A DNA stretch of 64,000 nt from NCBI GenBank assembly GCA_004299485.1, contig SCQP01000007.1, forward strand, positions 206,623 to 270,622. The letters are read 5' to 3'. The translations under genes were made by a program, and so were the position numbers. Shown here one piece after another: positions 23,915-32,551 of this stretch (within the stretch, counting starts at the first letter, position 1; each line of letters begins with the position of its first letter). Below the pieces are notes generated by a model. That model saw only the letters and a program-made list of their open reading frames with translations. It ran no database searches and was not told the origin of the DNA. Origin of the DNA: Acidobacteriota bacterium. Its GTDB lineage: Bacteria > Acidobacteriota > Terriglobia > Terriglobales > SCQP01.

Positions 23915-24691
23915 TCAGCGGGCGCGGAGGGTGGAAGGCGACTTTGGGGGTGCGGCGCCCGGGGCGTAGAGGCTGCGCCAGGCGGCAGTGCGGATGACGA
24001 ACACGTCGGCGAACATGCGGGCGCTGTCGCGGAGGAGATGGATCTTGGCGCCTTCGGCGTGCGACCAGGCAAGGGGCACTTCGGCGACGCGGAGGCGGGC
24101 GCGGCGGGCAAGATAGAGCAGCTCGGGATCAAAACCCCAGCTGTCGATGCGCTGGCGCGGGAAGACGGCCTCGGCGGCGGCGCGGGTGAAAAGCTTGAAG
24201 CCGCATTGGGTGTCGGCGAACGGCAGGCCCAGGGCGAAGCGGACGAGGCGGTTGAAGAGGCGTCCGGCGGCTTTGCGGAGGGGCGGCTGACGCACGGCGA
24301 TCTTTCCGCGGCGGCTGCCGATGGCGATGTCGGCCCCAGCGGCCACCGCCGCTTCGAGGTGTTCCAGTTCTGCGATGGGCGCCGACAGGTCGGCGTCGGT
24401 AAACAGGCGGAGCGCGCCGCAAGCTTCGGTCATGCCGCGGCGCACGCAGAAGCCTTTGCCACGGTGACCGACCGGGGCGAGGATGCGCCAGGTAAGCTGG
24501 GGCGTTGACGGCGGCAGAGGGAGGCGGGGAGTGGCGTCGGTTGAGCCGTCATCGACGATGAGGACTTCGAAGCGCTGGGGGCGCGTGTGGCAGTAGGCTG
24601 CGATGGCGGCGAGGGTTGCGGGGAGGCGCTGGGCTTCGTTGAAGGCAGGGATGACGATGCTGATTTGCGGCGGAGGGAGAGTAGCGTTCAT
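23915..24691 (-). CDS. GT2 glycosyltransferase, ALG5/polyprenyl-phosphate glucosyltransferase-like
   Basis: 258-residue family 2 enzyme likely to make polyprenyl-phosphate sugar. Motifs: ISIVIPAFNEAQRL, LIVDDGSTDAT, RGKGFCVRRGM, LFTDADLSAPI (DXD) and DTQCGFKLFTR (typical of the ALG5/DPM branch), then WGFDPELL. The ATG overlaps the stop of the GT39-like gene by 4 bp, so the two are coupled. With the GT2-GtrA gene this suggests synthesis and use of lipid-linked sugars. The C-terminal tail after YAPGAA is low complexity. Confidence 0.9.
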   Translation of the reverse strand: MNATLPPPQISIVIPAFNEAQRLPATLAAIAAYCHTRPQRFEVLIVDDGSTDATPRLPLPPSTPQLTWRILAPVGHRGKGFCVRRGMTEACGALRLFTDADLSAPIAELEHLEAAVAAGADIAIGSRRGKIAVRQPPLRKAAGRLFNRLVRFALGLPFADTQCGFKLFTRAAAEAVFPRQRIDSWGFDPELLYLARRARLRVAEVPLAWSHAEGAKIHLLRDSARMFADVFVIRTAAWRSLYAPGAAPPKSPSTLRAR

Positions 24692-26412
24692 GGCAGGGCC
24701 AGGCGGTTCATGGGGATGATGATGCTGTGGTCGAGCGTCATCATGGGCAGGACGAGATTGCGGGCGGTGGGCGGGGAGGCGCCGGGGCTTTCGTAGAGCG
24801 AGACCACGATGCCCTGGTTCTCCGGGGTGTTGGCGTGGATGGGGAAGGTTTCGATGAGGCGGTAGGGAGGCTGGTGGAGCACCGCGCGCAGGTAGCGTTC
24901 GGAGGGCAGCAGGTCGGGGCGGTTATCCACGATGACGTAGCGGATGCCATAGGCGGCGAGTTTCTGGCGCACCTGGGCGGGGGAATGCACCAGCTCGCGC
25001 AGGCCCCAGGCGCGCTCCACGTCGGTGACGTAGAGGAGCTTGCGCAACACGATCCAGTGGCGGCCGGGATCGAGGGCGCGGGTGTAAAAGATGAAGTTGC
25101 CGAAGTAGCGTCCGTCGAAGGCGACGAAGGCGGGCGCGTGGGCCGGACGGGGCAGATGGACGACGGCGTTGGCCACGGCGCGGTAGCCGGAAATCGAGGG
25201 CCGCGCGAAGCGCCAGCCCATGACGGCGCAGGTGAGCAGGAGGGCTGCCAGCACTGGCGCGGCAGCACGCTTCGCCCAGCGGGGTGCGTCCGCAGGCCGG
25301 GCCGTTGACCGACGCAGAGCGCATAGCGGGACGGCGGCAAAGAAGACGAAGGCCGGCGCCCAGTAGAGGACATAGCGGCTTTCCTTGTGGGGGATAGCGA
25401 GAAAGGTGAGATATACGGCGGCGATCCAGAGGGCGATGCGGCGGGATTCTATTGATAGGCGCGGGGCCGGGTGTGGCTGCGCCACACCACCCGCTTCACG
25501 CTCGGCCGGGCTGGGGACCCCGAGAGCCCCAGCCCGCCCTGCGCGTTCCTCTGATAGGCACGGGGCCGGGCACCACCAGCGCCAGGAGGCGAGGCCGATG
25601 AGACTGAGGATGAGCACCGGCCAGGTGATCTGCGCTGGCAGGATGCGGACATAGCGGACGTATGTGGCCAGGCTGGTAAAGCTCATGCCGCGAGCTAAAT
25701 CTGTACCCAGAAAACTGTGGACCAGTTTCGTACTCACGATGAGGTACGGTCCGGCGATCACGACCACGATTGCCACCGCCGCCAGCATGGCTTTGGTCGC
25801 AATCCAGCGGAGCTTTTTCTCGAAGGTCAGGGTGAGCAGACAGTAGACGGGGATGAAAACACAGTTTTGCTTGGTCAGGACAGTCAGGGCGGCGAAGAAG
25901 GCGAACAGCAGCAGCGGCCGCGCGGCGCCGGTGCGCAGATAGCGCAGCCAGTAGAAGATGGCGGCCAGCGCCAGCGCCAGCAGGGGAATTTCGAGCACGG
26001 CCGACTGCTCAAACAGCAGCATGTGGGGCAACAGCGCGAGCACGAAGGTTGCCGCCGCAGCGGCATAGGGTCCGGCGATCTCATTCACCAGACGAAACCA
26101 GAAGGCCAGGCCGAAGAGCACAAACGCGAGCACCGCCAGCCGCGCGGTCACCGCGGTGGGGCCGAAGAGCGGAAAGAACAGCGCCTCTTCGAGGTGAAAC
26201 AGGGGCGGCCAAACCAGAATGCCCAGATTGGGGTAATGCGCGTACCAGACGTTGGTGTAGGCGCGCAGGTGAGTTACGGGCAGGTCGCGGAACAGATCGG
26301 CAAAGTACAGGCCGGTTATGGCGTGGGCCTGCTCGTCATGGTTGAGCAGGAACTCGCCCCGCCGGATGCCGTGAAGGAGGAAGGGGAGCACGGCGAGGAG
26401 CACGAGCATCAT
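24688..26412 (-). CDS. GT39/PMT-like membrane glycosyltransferase with in-frame repeat
   Basis: Integral membrane transferase using polyprenyl-phosphate sugars, about 574 residues, ten or more helices. The first loop has the acidic motif LLNHDEQAHAITGLYFADL with HYPNLGILVWPPLFHLEEA, as in PMT/ArnT-type enzymes. The C-terminal soluble part has YGIRYVIVDNRPDLLPS. Start set at ATG 26412: the longer frame upstream is just the translated 111-bp repeat (26422-26532). Residues near WWCPAPCLSEE...PAPRLSIESRR contain a 99-bp insertion flanked by a direct repeat. Acceptor (protein or glycan) unknown. Confidence 0.85.
   Translation of the reverse strand: MMLVLLAVLPFLLHGIRRGEFLLNHDEQAHAITGLYFADLFRDLPVTHLRAYTNVWYAHYPNLGILVWPPLFHLEEALFFPLFGPTAVTARLAVLAFVLFGLAFWFRLVNEIAGPYAAAAATFVLALLPHMLLFEQSAVLEIPLLALALAAIFYWLRYLRTGAARPLLLFAFFAALTVLTKQNCVFIPVYCLLTLTFEKKLRWIATKAMLAAVAIVVVIAGPYLIVSTKLVHSFLGTDLARGMSFTSLATYVRYVRILPAQITWPVLILSLIGLASWRWWCPAPCLSEERAGRAGALGVPSPAEREAGGVAQPHPAPRLSIESRRIALWIAAVYLTFLAIPHKESRYVLYWAPAFVFFAAVPLCALRRSTARPADAPRWAKRAAAPVLAALLLTCAVMGWRFARPSISGYRAVANAVVHLPRPAHAPAFVAFDGRYFGNFIFYTRALDPGRHWIVLRKLLYVTDVERAWGLRELVHSPAQVRQKLAAYGIRYVIVDNRPDLLPSERYLRAVLHQPPYRLIETFPIHANTPENQGIVVSLYESPGASPPTARNLVLPMMTLDHSIIIPMNRLALP
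25453..25570 (-). repeat. Hairpin element with flanking direct repeats, inside GT39-like gene
   Basis: Direct repeats TGATAGGCGCGGGGCCGGG (25453-25471) and TGATAGGCACGGGGCCGGG (25552-25570), 18/19 identical, 99 bp apart (33 codons). Between them: hairpin GTGTGGC-TGC-GCCACAC (25472-25488) and a GGCTGGGG...CCCCAGCC stem. Protein shows the duplication as PAPCLSEE and PAPRLSIE. Confidence 0.85.
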
Positions 26413-26421
26413 CCCGAGCCG

Positions 26422-26532
26422 GTGGCTCGCCACTTTTTGCCCTGGTCGCTCCCGTTGGTCGCTTGGAGTGCGGGCTTCGATTCCCGGCAGGGTCCGCCCG
26501 CTAGCGCTCAGGGCTCCTCCAAGCTGCTGCCG
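26422..26532 (+). repeat. 111-bp element, copy B3
   Basis: GTGGCTCGCCAC to CTGCTGCCGG; the last bases deviate from CTGCCGCCA. Its left end is only 9 bp from the start codon of the GT39-like gene, replacing the natural leader. Confidence 0.9.
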
Positions 26533-26662
26533 GCGGCGGGGCCTTGCTTGGCGCCCGGGGCTCCGCGCCGCCTCGGCCGAAGTGGGGGGGGTAGTTGGTG
26601 GGAGCACGTTGGCTGCGATGCTTACCCGGAGGCGGGCTGTTGCTCCTCGAGCGATGCAAAAA

Positions 26663-26773
26663 GTGGCTCGCCACTTTTTGCCCTAGTCGCTCCCGTTGGT
26701 CGCTTGGAGTGCGGGCTTCGATTCCCGGCAGGGTCCACCCGCTGGCGCTCAGGGCTCCTCCAGGCTGCCGCCA
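26663..26773 (+). repeat. 111-bp element, copy B4
   Basis: Full-length copy ending 5 bp before the stop codon of the GNAT gene; few differences (CCCTAGTCGC, GGTCCACCC, CTCCAGGC). Confidence 0.95.
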
Positions 26774-26778
26774 CTGGT

Positions 26779-27951
26779 TTAGCAGCCGCGCAGGCGCCGG
26801 ATCAGGCGCTGGGCACGGGGCTTGAGCTGATGGCGGGTGAGCCAGCGTCCGCATAAGCGGGTGAGGCGGAGCGAGCCGGCGTGGGTGGAGCGGGCGAGCC
26901 AGGGGTAGAGGCCGGGACGAAAGTAATAGATGGTGGCCTCCTCGAAATGGCTATTGCCGAAGTACTGCTTCTGCGGGCCGCGGCAGCCGAGGTCGAAAAC
27001 CGTGGGTGGGTCGTGGAGAAACATGTCCTGCAGGGCCAGCCAATGGAGCACGGTGCCTGCATCCCATTTGGCCCACTCCGGGTCGTAACCGATGCAAGCG
27101 TAGTAGTAGCGGCCCTTGTATTGGTAGCCGAGCATGAACGAGCAGGGGGCATCGCCGCACCAGAGAATATAGGCGCGCAGCCAGCCCTGGGCGGCGGCGG
27201 TTTCCAGGCGCGGGCGCAAGCGTGCGGGATCGCGAAGCCCCGCTTGCAGGAGCTTGTGCTGGTACGAGCGGCGCGAAATGGCGCCCGCGATCGCAAGGAA
27301 GGGTTCAACCTCGGCAGGAGAGCGGTAGCACTGGAGGCGGACCGGGCCCTTTAGCTCCAGATGCCGCAGTTCGCGCTCGCGGTTCTTGCGCGTCTTCGCA
27401 GAGAACTTGGAGGCGTAGGCGGAAAATGTCGGCGGAAACTCGATCAGATCGTGCGGTACCGGTGGCGCGGGCTGGTAGCGTCGTAATCCGAGGGCCTCGG
27501 GCTCGCGCTGCTCGAGCCAGCGCCAGAGGTGTGTGGATACCGGAACGGTGAGGCGCAGCAGATCCCAGCCGCGGCGCTTGCGCAGCAAGGCGGCGAACAG
27601 GCAGTGGTAGGCTGCGTCGCTCTCGGGCAGGCGTATTTGCTCGCCTGCCAACTGCACCACGCGGGGGTGAAATTGCAGGACTTTCAACTCGCCCAGGCAG
27701 CAGCTCAGTTCGGTGCGCTGGAGCCGTAGCGGGAGGACGTGGTAGCCGCTTCCGGACTCCAGACGCACCCAGCGCAATGCGCCGGGATAGATTTGCTCGA
27801 ACGCAGCGCACCAGTCGGGATCGGATCCAAGGTCGTCTCCGCAGCAGCGGGCTTGCGTGGCGCGCCAGGCCAGCTCGACCTCGGGACGACTTGCCGTCCA
27901 GGTCGCGGCCCAAGCTGGCTCGGGGAGCGGCGGGGGTGTCGCGGTCGTCAT
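26779..27951 (-). CDS. GNAT/CelD-BcsL-like acyltransferase
   Basis: 390-residue protein of the FemAB/CelD-type GNAT group, often found with surface-polysaccharide genes. Visible pattern: AFEQIYPGALRWVRLESGSGYHVLPLRL at the N-terminus, a SAKTRKNRERELRHLE basic segment, ISRRSYQHKLLQ, and the GNAT-like block AYILWCGDAPCSFMLGYQYKGRYYYACIGYDPEWAKWDAGTVL split by typical spacing. PTVFDLGCRGPQKQYFGN resembles the final motif of CelD proteins. Substrate unknown. ATG 27951 is unusually followed by a Pro-rich start. It heads the minus-strand glycosyltransferase cluster. Confidence 0.75.
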   Translation of the reverse strand: MTTATPPPLPEPAWAATWTASRPEVELAWRATQARCCGDDLGSDPDWCAAFEQIYPGALRWVRLESGSGYHVLPLRLQRTELSCCLGELKVLQFHPRVVQLAGEQIRLPESDAAYHCLFAALLRKRRGWDLLRLTVPVSTHLWRWLEQREPEALGLRRYQPAPPVPHDLIEFPPTFSAYASKFSAKTRKNRERELRHLELKGPVRLQCYRSPAEVEPFLAIAGAISRRSYQHKLLQAGLRDPARLRPRLETAAAQGWLRAYILWCGDAPCSFMLGYQYKGRYYYACIGYDPEWAKWDAGTVLHWLALQDMFLHDPPTVFDLGCRGPQKQYFGNSHFEEATIYYFRPGLYPWLARSTHAGSLRLTRLCGRWLTRHQLKPRAQRLIRRLRGC

Positions 27952-27957
27952 GCCGAT

Positions 27958-27983
27958 GTGGCACAGCCACCTCTTGCTGGGCC
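27958..27983 (+). repeat. Truncated element, GTGGC-ACA-GCCAC end
   Basis: GTGGCACAGCCACCTCTTGCTGG is identical to 33756-33778 inside the M48 gene. Sits between the GNAT start and the stop of the NHL lipoprotein gene. Confidence 0.8.
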
Positions 27984-27984
27984 G

Positions 27985-30900
27985 TTAGTGGAGGATGCGG
28001 ATGGTGTTGTTGAGTTTGTCACTGAGGAGGATGAAGCTGCCATCGGGGGCGAGGGCGATGCCGAAGGGGTTGTTGTAGAGCACGGGGCCGGTGAGAGTGC
28101 CGGGCTTTTCGGTGAAGGCGCCATTCTGGACGGCGAGGATGGCCTCGCCGGGCGAGGTGGAGGGCCAGCCGGCCAGGGTATAGACCTGCTGGGTGGCCAG
28201 GTCCATGACGCGGAGCAGGCCGACGTCGGCCTCGGCCCAGTAGAGGCTGCGGCCGTCGGTGGCGACGAAGGCGGGAGTGCAGAGGGTGGCGTTGCCCACG
28301 GGGCCATCGACGTTACCGCAGGCGTTGGCTTTGCCCACGACGGTGGTGACGACCAGGGTCGAGAGGTTGAGTTCGCGGATGGTCTCGCCCTCGAAGTCGC
28401 TGATGTAGATGTTCTGGTGGTCGGGCGACCAGGCCATGCCGTTGGGCTCCTGGAAGTGGGCGGCGGTGCCGATGCCGTCGAGCTCGCTGTTGGAGCCGCT
28501 GCCGGCGATGGTAGAGACGGTCGAGGTGGTGAGGTCGATCAGGCGGATGTCGTCGTTGCCGGCTTCGGCGATGTAGAGCTTGGTGGCATCGGGGGAGAGG
28601 AGGATGCCGTAGGGGTGGTTGAACTCGGCCTGGGCGGCGGGGCCATCGACGTGACCGGCGGAGCCGAAGACGCCGGCGACGGTGGAGACGGTCGAGGTGT
28701 TGAGGTCGAGCTTGCGGATGAGACTGTCGCCGGTATCGGAGATGTAGATGACGTTGTGGGTCGGATCCCAGGCGAGGGCGGCATCTTCAAAGAAATTGGC
28801 CTGATTGGCGGGACCATCCTTGTAGCCGAGGCCGGGGCCGGCGACGGTTGTGACCTGAGTGGTGGCGAGATCGATTTTGCGGATGGCGCCATTGCTGGAG
28901 TCGGCGACGTAGGCGACTTTGCCGTCGGTGACAATGCCTTCGGGCTGATCGAACTGGGCGACCGAGGCGCCGTTGTAGCCGCTGCCGGTGCCGACGCCAT
29001 CGGCGCTGCCGCGGTCCGGCGCTGCGCCGGCGAGGGTGGTGACGGCGGCAGCAAAGCCGCCATCCTTGGCGACGGTGAGGGGATTGCTGACGGCGACCTG
29101 GCGGAGCAGGCCATTGAGGCTATCGGCTACGAACAGGGTGGTGGTGCCGGTGCCGTTGCGGTCGGGGAGGGCGGTGAGGCTGTTAGGGAAGTAGAAGCGC
29201 GCGGCGGAGCCGGAGCCGTCGGCGCTGCCGGAGGCGAAGGCGCCAGCGACGGTGTAGACGGTGGGATTGGGGCCGAGCACGAGGGCGCGGATGGCGTTGC
29301 GGTCGGCGATGTAGAGGATGTTGACGCCGGGGTGGGGGTCCATGACGAGACCGGTGGGGGCTTCGAAGGTAGCAGTGGCGGCGGGGCCATCGGTGTGGCC
29401 CTGGGTGGTGCTGCCGGCGACGGTGGTCACGGCGCCGGTGGCGAGGTTGAGCTGGTCAATCTCGGGATTGCAGGCGTCGCTGAAGAAGAGGTTGGCGCCG
29501 GCGGAGTCAATGGCGAGACCCTGGGGCACGCAGAAGCCATGGCTGGCGACGGTGGAGACGGCACCGGTGGCGATAACGATTTTGCGGATGCTGTCGTTGC
29601 CGGCATCGGCGAGGTAGAGGGTGGTGTGATCGGGGGAGATGACCAGGCCTTGAGGATGACTGAAGCGGGCGGCGGCGCCGACACCGTCGGCATTGCCGGG
29701 CTGGAAGGGGGTGCCGGCGAGGACGCTGGAGGTATCACCGGTGCCGAGGACGTGGGCCATGATGTCGTCTTTTTGATCGTCGGAGATATAGACGGTTTTG
29801 TTGGCGGGATCGAAGGCGATGCCATCGCCTTCGCCGACGGTGAAGGTGTAGGCGGTGTCGCCGATGAGGGTGGTGACGGCGGCGCTGGCGAGGTTGAACT
29901 GGCGCAGGGCCTCACCGCGCAGGTCGGCGAAGAACAGGTTCTGGCCGCCGTCGCTGGTGACGGCGCTGGGATAGAGCAGCGCTGCGGCGCCGGTGCCATC
30001 GGCAAAGCCGGGACCGCCGGGGGCGCCGGCGAGGGTGCTCATCTGGCCGGTCCAGCCGGTGACGGTGAGCAGGACGGTGGCGGTCTGGACGATGGGATTG
30101 CCCTGGTTGTCCTTGGAAGTGCCGGTGACGGTGATGGGCACGGCGCTGACGGCAAGGGAGATGGGCGCGGAGGTAAAGGTGACCTGGACGGGACCGCTGG
30201 CGGTGAGGCTGGCGGGGGCAAAAGTGATGCCCACGTTGGGAGGCGCGCCGGTGGCGGTGAAGGTGACGGGATTGGCGAAGCCGGCCGAAAGCGTGGCTTG
30301 CAGGGTTACGGCCTTGGAATCGGCTTTGGCCAGGGTGAGGGAGTTGGTGGTGGGGGAGAGGGTGAAATCGTTGGGCGGGACCTGGAGGGTGATGGTGGCG
30401 CTGGCGGATTTGGTGGCGTCGGCCTGGCTGGTGGCGGTGATGGTCTCGGTGGCCGGGGAGGGCATGGTTTTGGGGGCGGTGAAGACGCCGTTGGTGTCGA
30501 TGGTGCCGAGGGAGGCGTTGCCGCCGGCGACGTTATTGACGCTCCAGGCGACGGCGGTGTTGGCGCCGCTGCCGCCGGAGACGGTGGCGGTGAAAGTCTG
30601 CGTCGAACCGAGATTGACGATGGCGCTGGTGGGGGAGATGGTGACGGAGATGGGGATGAGCAGGGTGACGACGGCGTTGGCGCTGACGCTGGGATCGGCG
30701 ACGGAGGTGGCGGTGACGTTGACGGTCTGGGTGCCGGGGGCGGTCGCGGGAGCAGTGTAGACGCCGGCGGGGGTGATGGTGCCGACGGTGGAGTCGCCGC
30801 CGGTTTTGCCGTTGACGCTCCAGGTGACGGCGGTGTTGGTGGAGTTGGTGACGGTGGCGGTGAAGGTCTGGGAGGCGCCGAGCGCGAGCGAGACGGTGGC

Positions 30901-31824
30901 GGGCGCGATGGTGATGCCGACGGGCGGGACGATGGTGACTTTGGCGCTGGCGGATTTGGTGTTGTCGGCGTTGCTGGTGGCGGTGATGGTTTCCGTGGCG
31001 GGCGCGGGAACGGTGGCGGGCGCGGTGAAGACGCCTTTGGCGTTGATGACGCCGAGGGTGGCGTTGCCGCCGGCGACGCCGTTGACGGCGAAGGTCACGC
31101 TGGTATCGGTGGCGCCGGTGACGGCGGCGGTGAAGGCGAGGGACTGGCCGATGGCGACATTGGCGCCGGCGGGAGAGAGGGTGACGGTGACGGCTTGCTG
31201 CAAGGTGACGGTGGCGATAGCAGAGATGGCGGGATCGGCGACGCTGGTGGCGGTGACGGTGACCTGTCCGGAGCCGGGGAAGGTGGCGGGCGCGGTATAG
31301 AGGCCGGTAGCGGAGATGGTGCCGTAGGTGGCGTTGCCGCCCTGGGTGCCCTGGACGGACCAGGTGACCGAGGTATTGGTGGTGTTGGTGACGGTGGCCT
31401 GGAACTGGACGGTGCCGCCGGGGGCGACGGTAGCGGTGGCGGGGGTGAGCGTGATGGCCACCGGGGCGGTGAGCTTGACCACCGCGGTGGCGGTGGCATT
31501 GGCGTTGGCGACGCTAAAGGCTTCGACGTCGACCTGGCCGCCGGTGGGGACGGCTTCGGGGGCCGAATAGAGGCCCTGCTGGGTGACGGTGCCGGTGGTG
31601 GCGTCGCCGCCGAGATGGCCGTTGACCTTCCAGACCACGGCGGTGTTGCTGGCGTCGGCGACGGAGGCGGTGAACTGCTGCTGGCCGCCGCCGGCCTGGA
31701 GGGTGACGGTGGTGGGGGAAATACTGACGATGGGTATGACGGGCACGGAGGCGCCGCAGCCCCAGGCCGCCAGACTTACGAGCGCAATCAGCGCCAGCGC
31801 GTAGAAATAGGAGTGCTTCGGCAT
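27985..31824 (-). CDS. Large lipoprotein with five Ig-like repeats and an NHL-type beta-propeller
   Basis: 1,279 residues from ATG 31824 (start chosen because MPKHSYFY begins the signal peptide; lipobox AAWGC). Five bacterial Ig-like repeats of about 90 residues follow, each with TVTLQAGGGQQQF-like and VTWSVNG-GG-A--GTI---G-YTAP patterns, then a sixth diverged domain. From about residue 615 there are roughly ten NHL repeats with DGVGAAARFSHPQGL, YLADAGNDSIRKI and STVAG. Probably exported, outer-membrane-anchored, binding sugar or protein ligands through the propeller. Repeats are diverged, not recent copies. No close functional assignment. Confidence 0.85.
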   Translation of the reverse strand: MPKHSYFYALALIALVSLAAWGCGASVPVIPIVSISPTTVTLQAGGGQQQFTASVADASNTAVVWKVNGHLGGDATTGTVTQQGLYSAPEAVPTGGQVDVEAFSVANANATATAVVKLTAPVAITLTPATATVAPGGTVQFQATVTNTTNTSVTWSVQGTQGGNATYGTISATGLYTAPATFPGSGQVTVTATSVADPAISAIATVTLQQAVTVTLSPAGANVAIGQSLAFTAAVTGATDTSVTFAVNGVAGGNATLGVINAKGVFTAPATVPAPATETITATSNADNTKSASAKVTIVPPVGITIAPATVSLALGASQTFTATVTNSTNTAVTWSVNGKTGGDSTVGTITPAGVYTAPATAPGTQTVNVTATSVADPSVSANAVVTLLIPISVTISPTSAIVNLGSTQTFTATVSGGSGANTAVAWSVNNVAGGNASLGTIDTNGVFTAPKTMPSPATETITATSQADATKSASATITLQVPPNDFTLSPTTNSLTLAKADSKAVTLQATLSAGFANPVTFTATGAPPNVGITFAPASLTASGPVQVTFTSAPISLAVSAVPITVTGTSKDNQGNPIVQTATVLLTVTGWTGQMSTLAGAPGGPGFADGTGAAALLYPSAVTSDGGQNLFFADLRGEALRQFNLASAAVTTLIGDTAYTFTVGEGDGIAFDPANKTVYISDDQKDDIMAHVLGTGDTSSVLAGTPFQPGNADGVGAAARFSHPQGLVISPDHTTLYLADAGNDSIRKIVIATGAVSTVASHGFCVPQGLAIDSAGANLFFSDACNPEIDQLNLATGAVTTVAGSTTQGHTDGPAATATFEAPTGLVMDPHPGVNILYIADRNAIRALVLGPNPTVYTVAGAFASGSADGSGSAARFYFPNSLTALPDRNGTGTTTLFVADSLNGLLRQVAVSNPLTVAKDGGFAAAVTTLAGAAPDRGSADGVGTGSGYNGASVAQFDQPEGIVTDGKVAYVADSSNGAIRKIDLATTQVTTVAGPGLGYKDGPANQANFFEDAALAWDPTHNVIYISDTGDSLIRKLDLNTSTVSTVAGVFGSAGHVDGPAAQAEFNHPYGILLSPDATKLYIAEAGNDDIRLIDLTTSTVSTIAGSGSNSELDGIGTAAHFQEPNGMAWSPDHQNIYISDFEGETIRELNLSTLVVTTVVGKANACGNVDGPVGNATLCTPAFVATDGRSLYWAEADVGLLRVMDLATQQVYTLAGWPSTSPGEAILAVQNGAFTEKPGTLTGPVLYNNPFGIALAPDGSFILLSDKLNNTIRILH

Positions 31825-31838
31825 GGGGGGGAAACTCG

Positions 31839-32330
31839 TCACTGGTAGAGGTATTTCAGCCGTTGCCATTGATGGATGGCGTGAAGGGTGGATTTCAGCG
31901 CCAGGCCGTGATAGACGATGGGGACCATTTCGAGGGCCATGGCCCAGCGGGGATGGCCGCTACGCTCGAGGCCCAAGGCGGGCGAAGTGAAGGCGAGGAT
32001 TTCGAGGGGGGCTTCGATCAGCCAGGCGCGGGTAGCCGAATAGGGGTGACAGCCGTTGACGGAGCGGGAGCTGCGGATGAGGATGTCGGTTTCGCACAGG
32101 CCCATGTCGCGGGCTTCGCGCTCGAGGCGGAAGTGATCGAACATGAGCAGGCCTTCGCCGGCGAGCTCGACCAGGAAGGGACGGTGCCAGCGGGTTTCGA
32201 TTTCGTGATGTTCGGCGCAGCCGAGGCAGGGGATATAGCCCTGAAGAGATTGGGCTACGGCGGGAGAGGCCAGCCAGCCCAAGACGGCGAGGGAAGCAAT
32301 CAAGATGCCGTGGCGGCGCGAAGATTTCAT
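31839..32330 (-). CDS. Small secreted protein of unknown function
   Basis: 163 residues with a clear Sec signal (MKSSRRHGILIASLAVLGWLASPAVA). Mature part has CLGC, ETRWHRPFLVELAGEG and a conserved-looking NGCHPYSATRAWLIEAPLE, then a hydrophobic stretch ALEMVPIVYHGLALKST that may be a membrane helix. The family was not recognised. It lies 14 bp upstream of the NHL lipoprotein start, so the two may be co-transcribed. Confidence 0.65.
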   Translation of the reverse strand: MKSSRRHGILIASLAVLGWLASPAVAQSLQGYIPCLGCAEHHEIETRWHRPFLVELAGEGLLMFDHFRLEREARDMGLCETDILIRSSRSVNGCHPYSATRAWLIEAPLEILAFTSPALGLERSGHPRWAMALEMVPIVYHGLALKSTLHAIHQWQRLKYLYQ

Positions 32331-32551
32331 GACGGCAACTCCGTTTCAGCACTGGATTGGAATTGCGGGCCGGGCATGGGGATGGCTGAGGCGGAGGGCG
32401 TTTCCCACCGTGGAAAGGCACAAATCCACTTTTGGTTCTGGCCGCAAATGCGCCAATACAGGCTGCCGCCCAAGCGGGCCGAGCGTGGGGCCGGGGGGAG
32501 CCGCAACCTTGCTCGGGGAGGGGCGCATCCTCTGATGCAGAGCTGCTACGA

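Larger units (their letters stand above)
26413..26778. other. Gene-free spacer with two 111-bp elements
   Basis: 366 bp between the GNAT gene stop and the GT39-like start. Two element copies, 26422-26532 and 26663-26773, flank 130 bp with a GGCGC-CCGGGGCTCC-GCGCC hairpin. No gene seen. Confidence 0.8.

Noticed and set aside
24688-26607. Longer form of the GT39-like protein starting in the repeat
   Set aside because: The extra N-terminus is only a translation of the 111-bp element, which recurs at unrelated places.
27739-31848. 1,369-codon plus-strand frame opposite the Ig/NHL lipoprotein
   Set aside because: Gly/Asp/Val-rich shadow of a Thr/Ala/Val-rich repeat protein; the minus strand has signal peptide, lipobox and true domain repeats.
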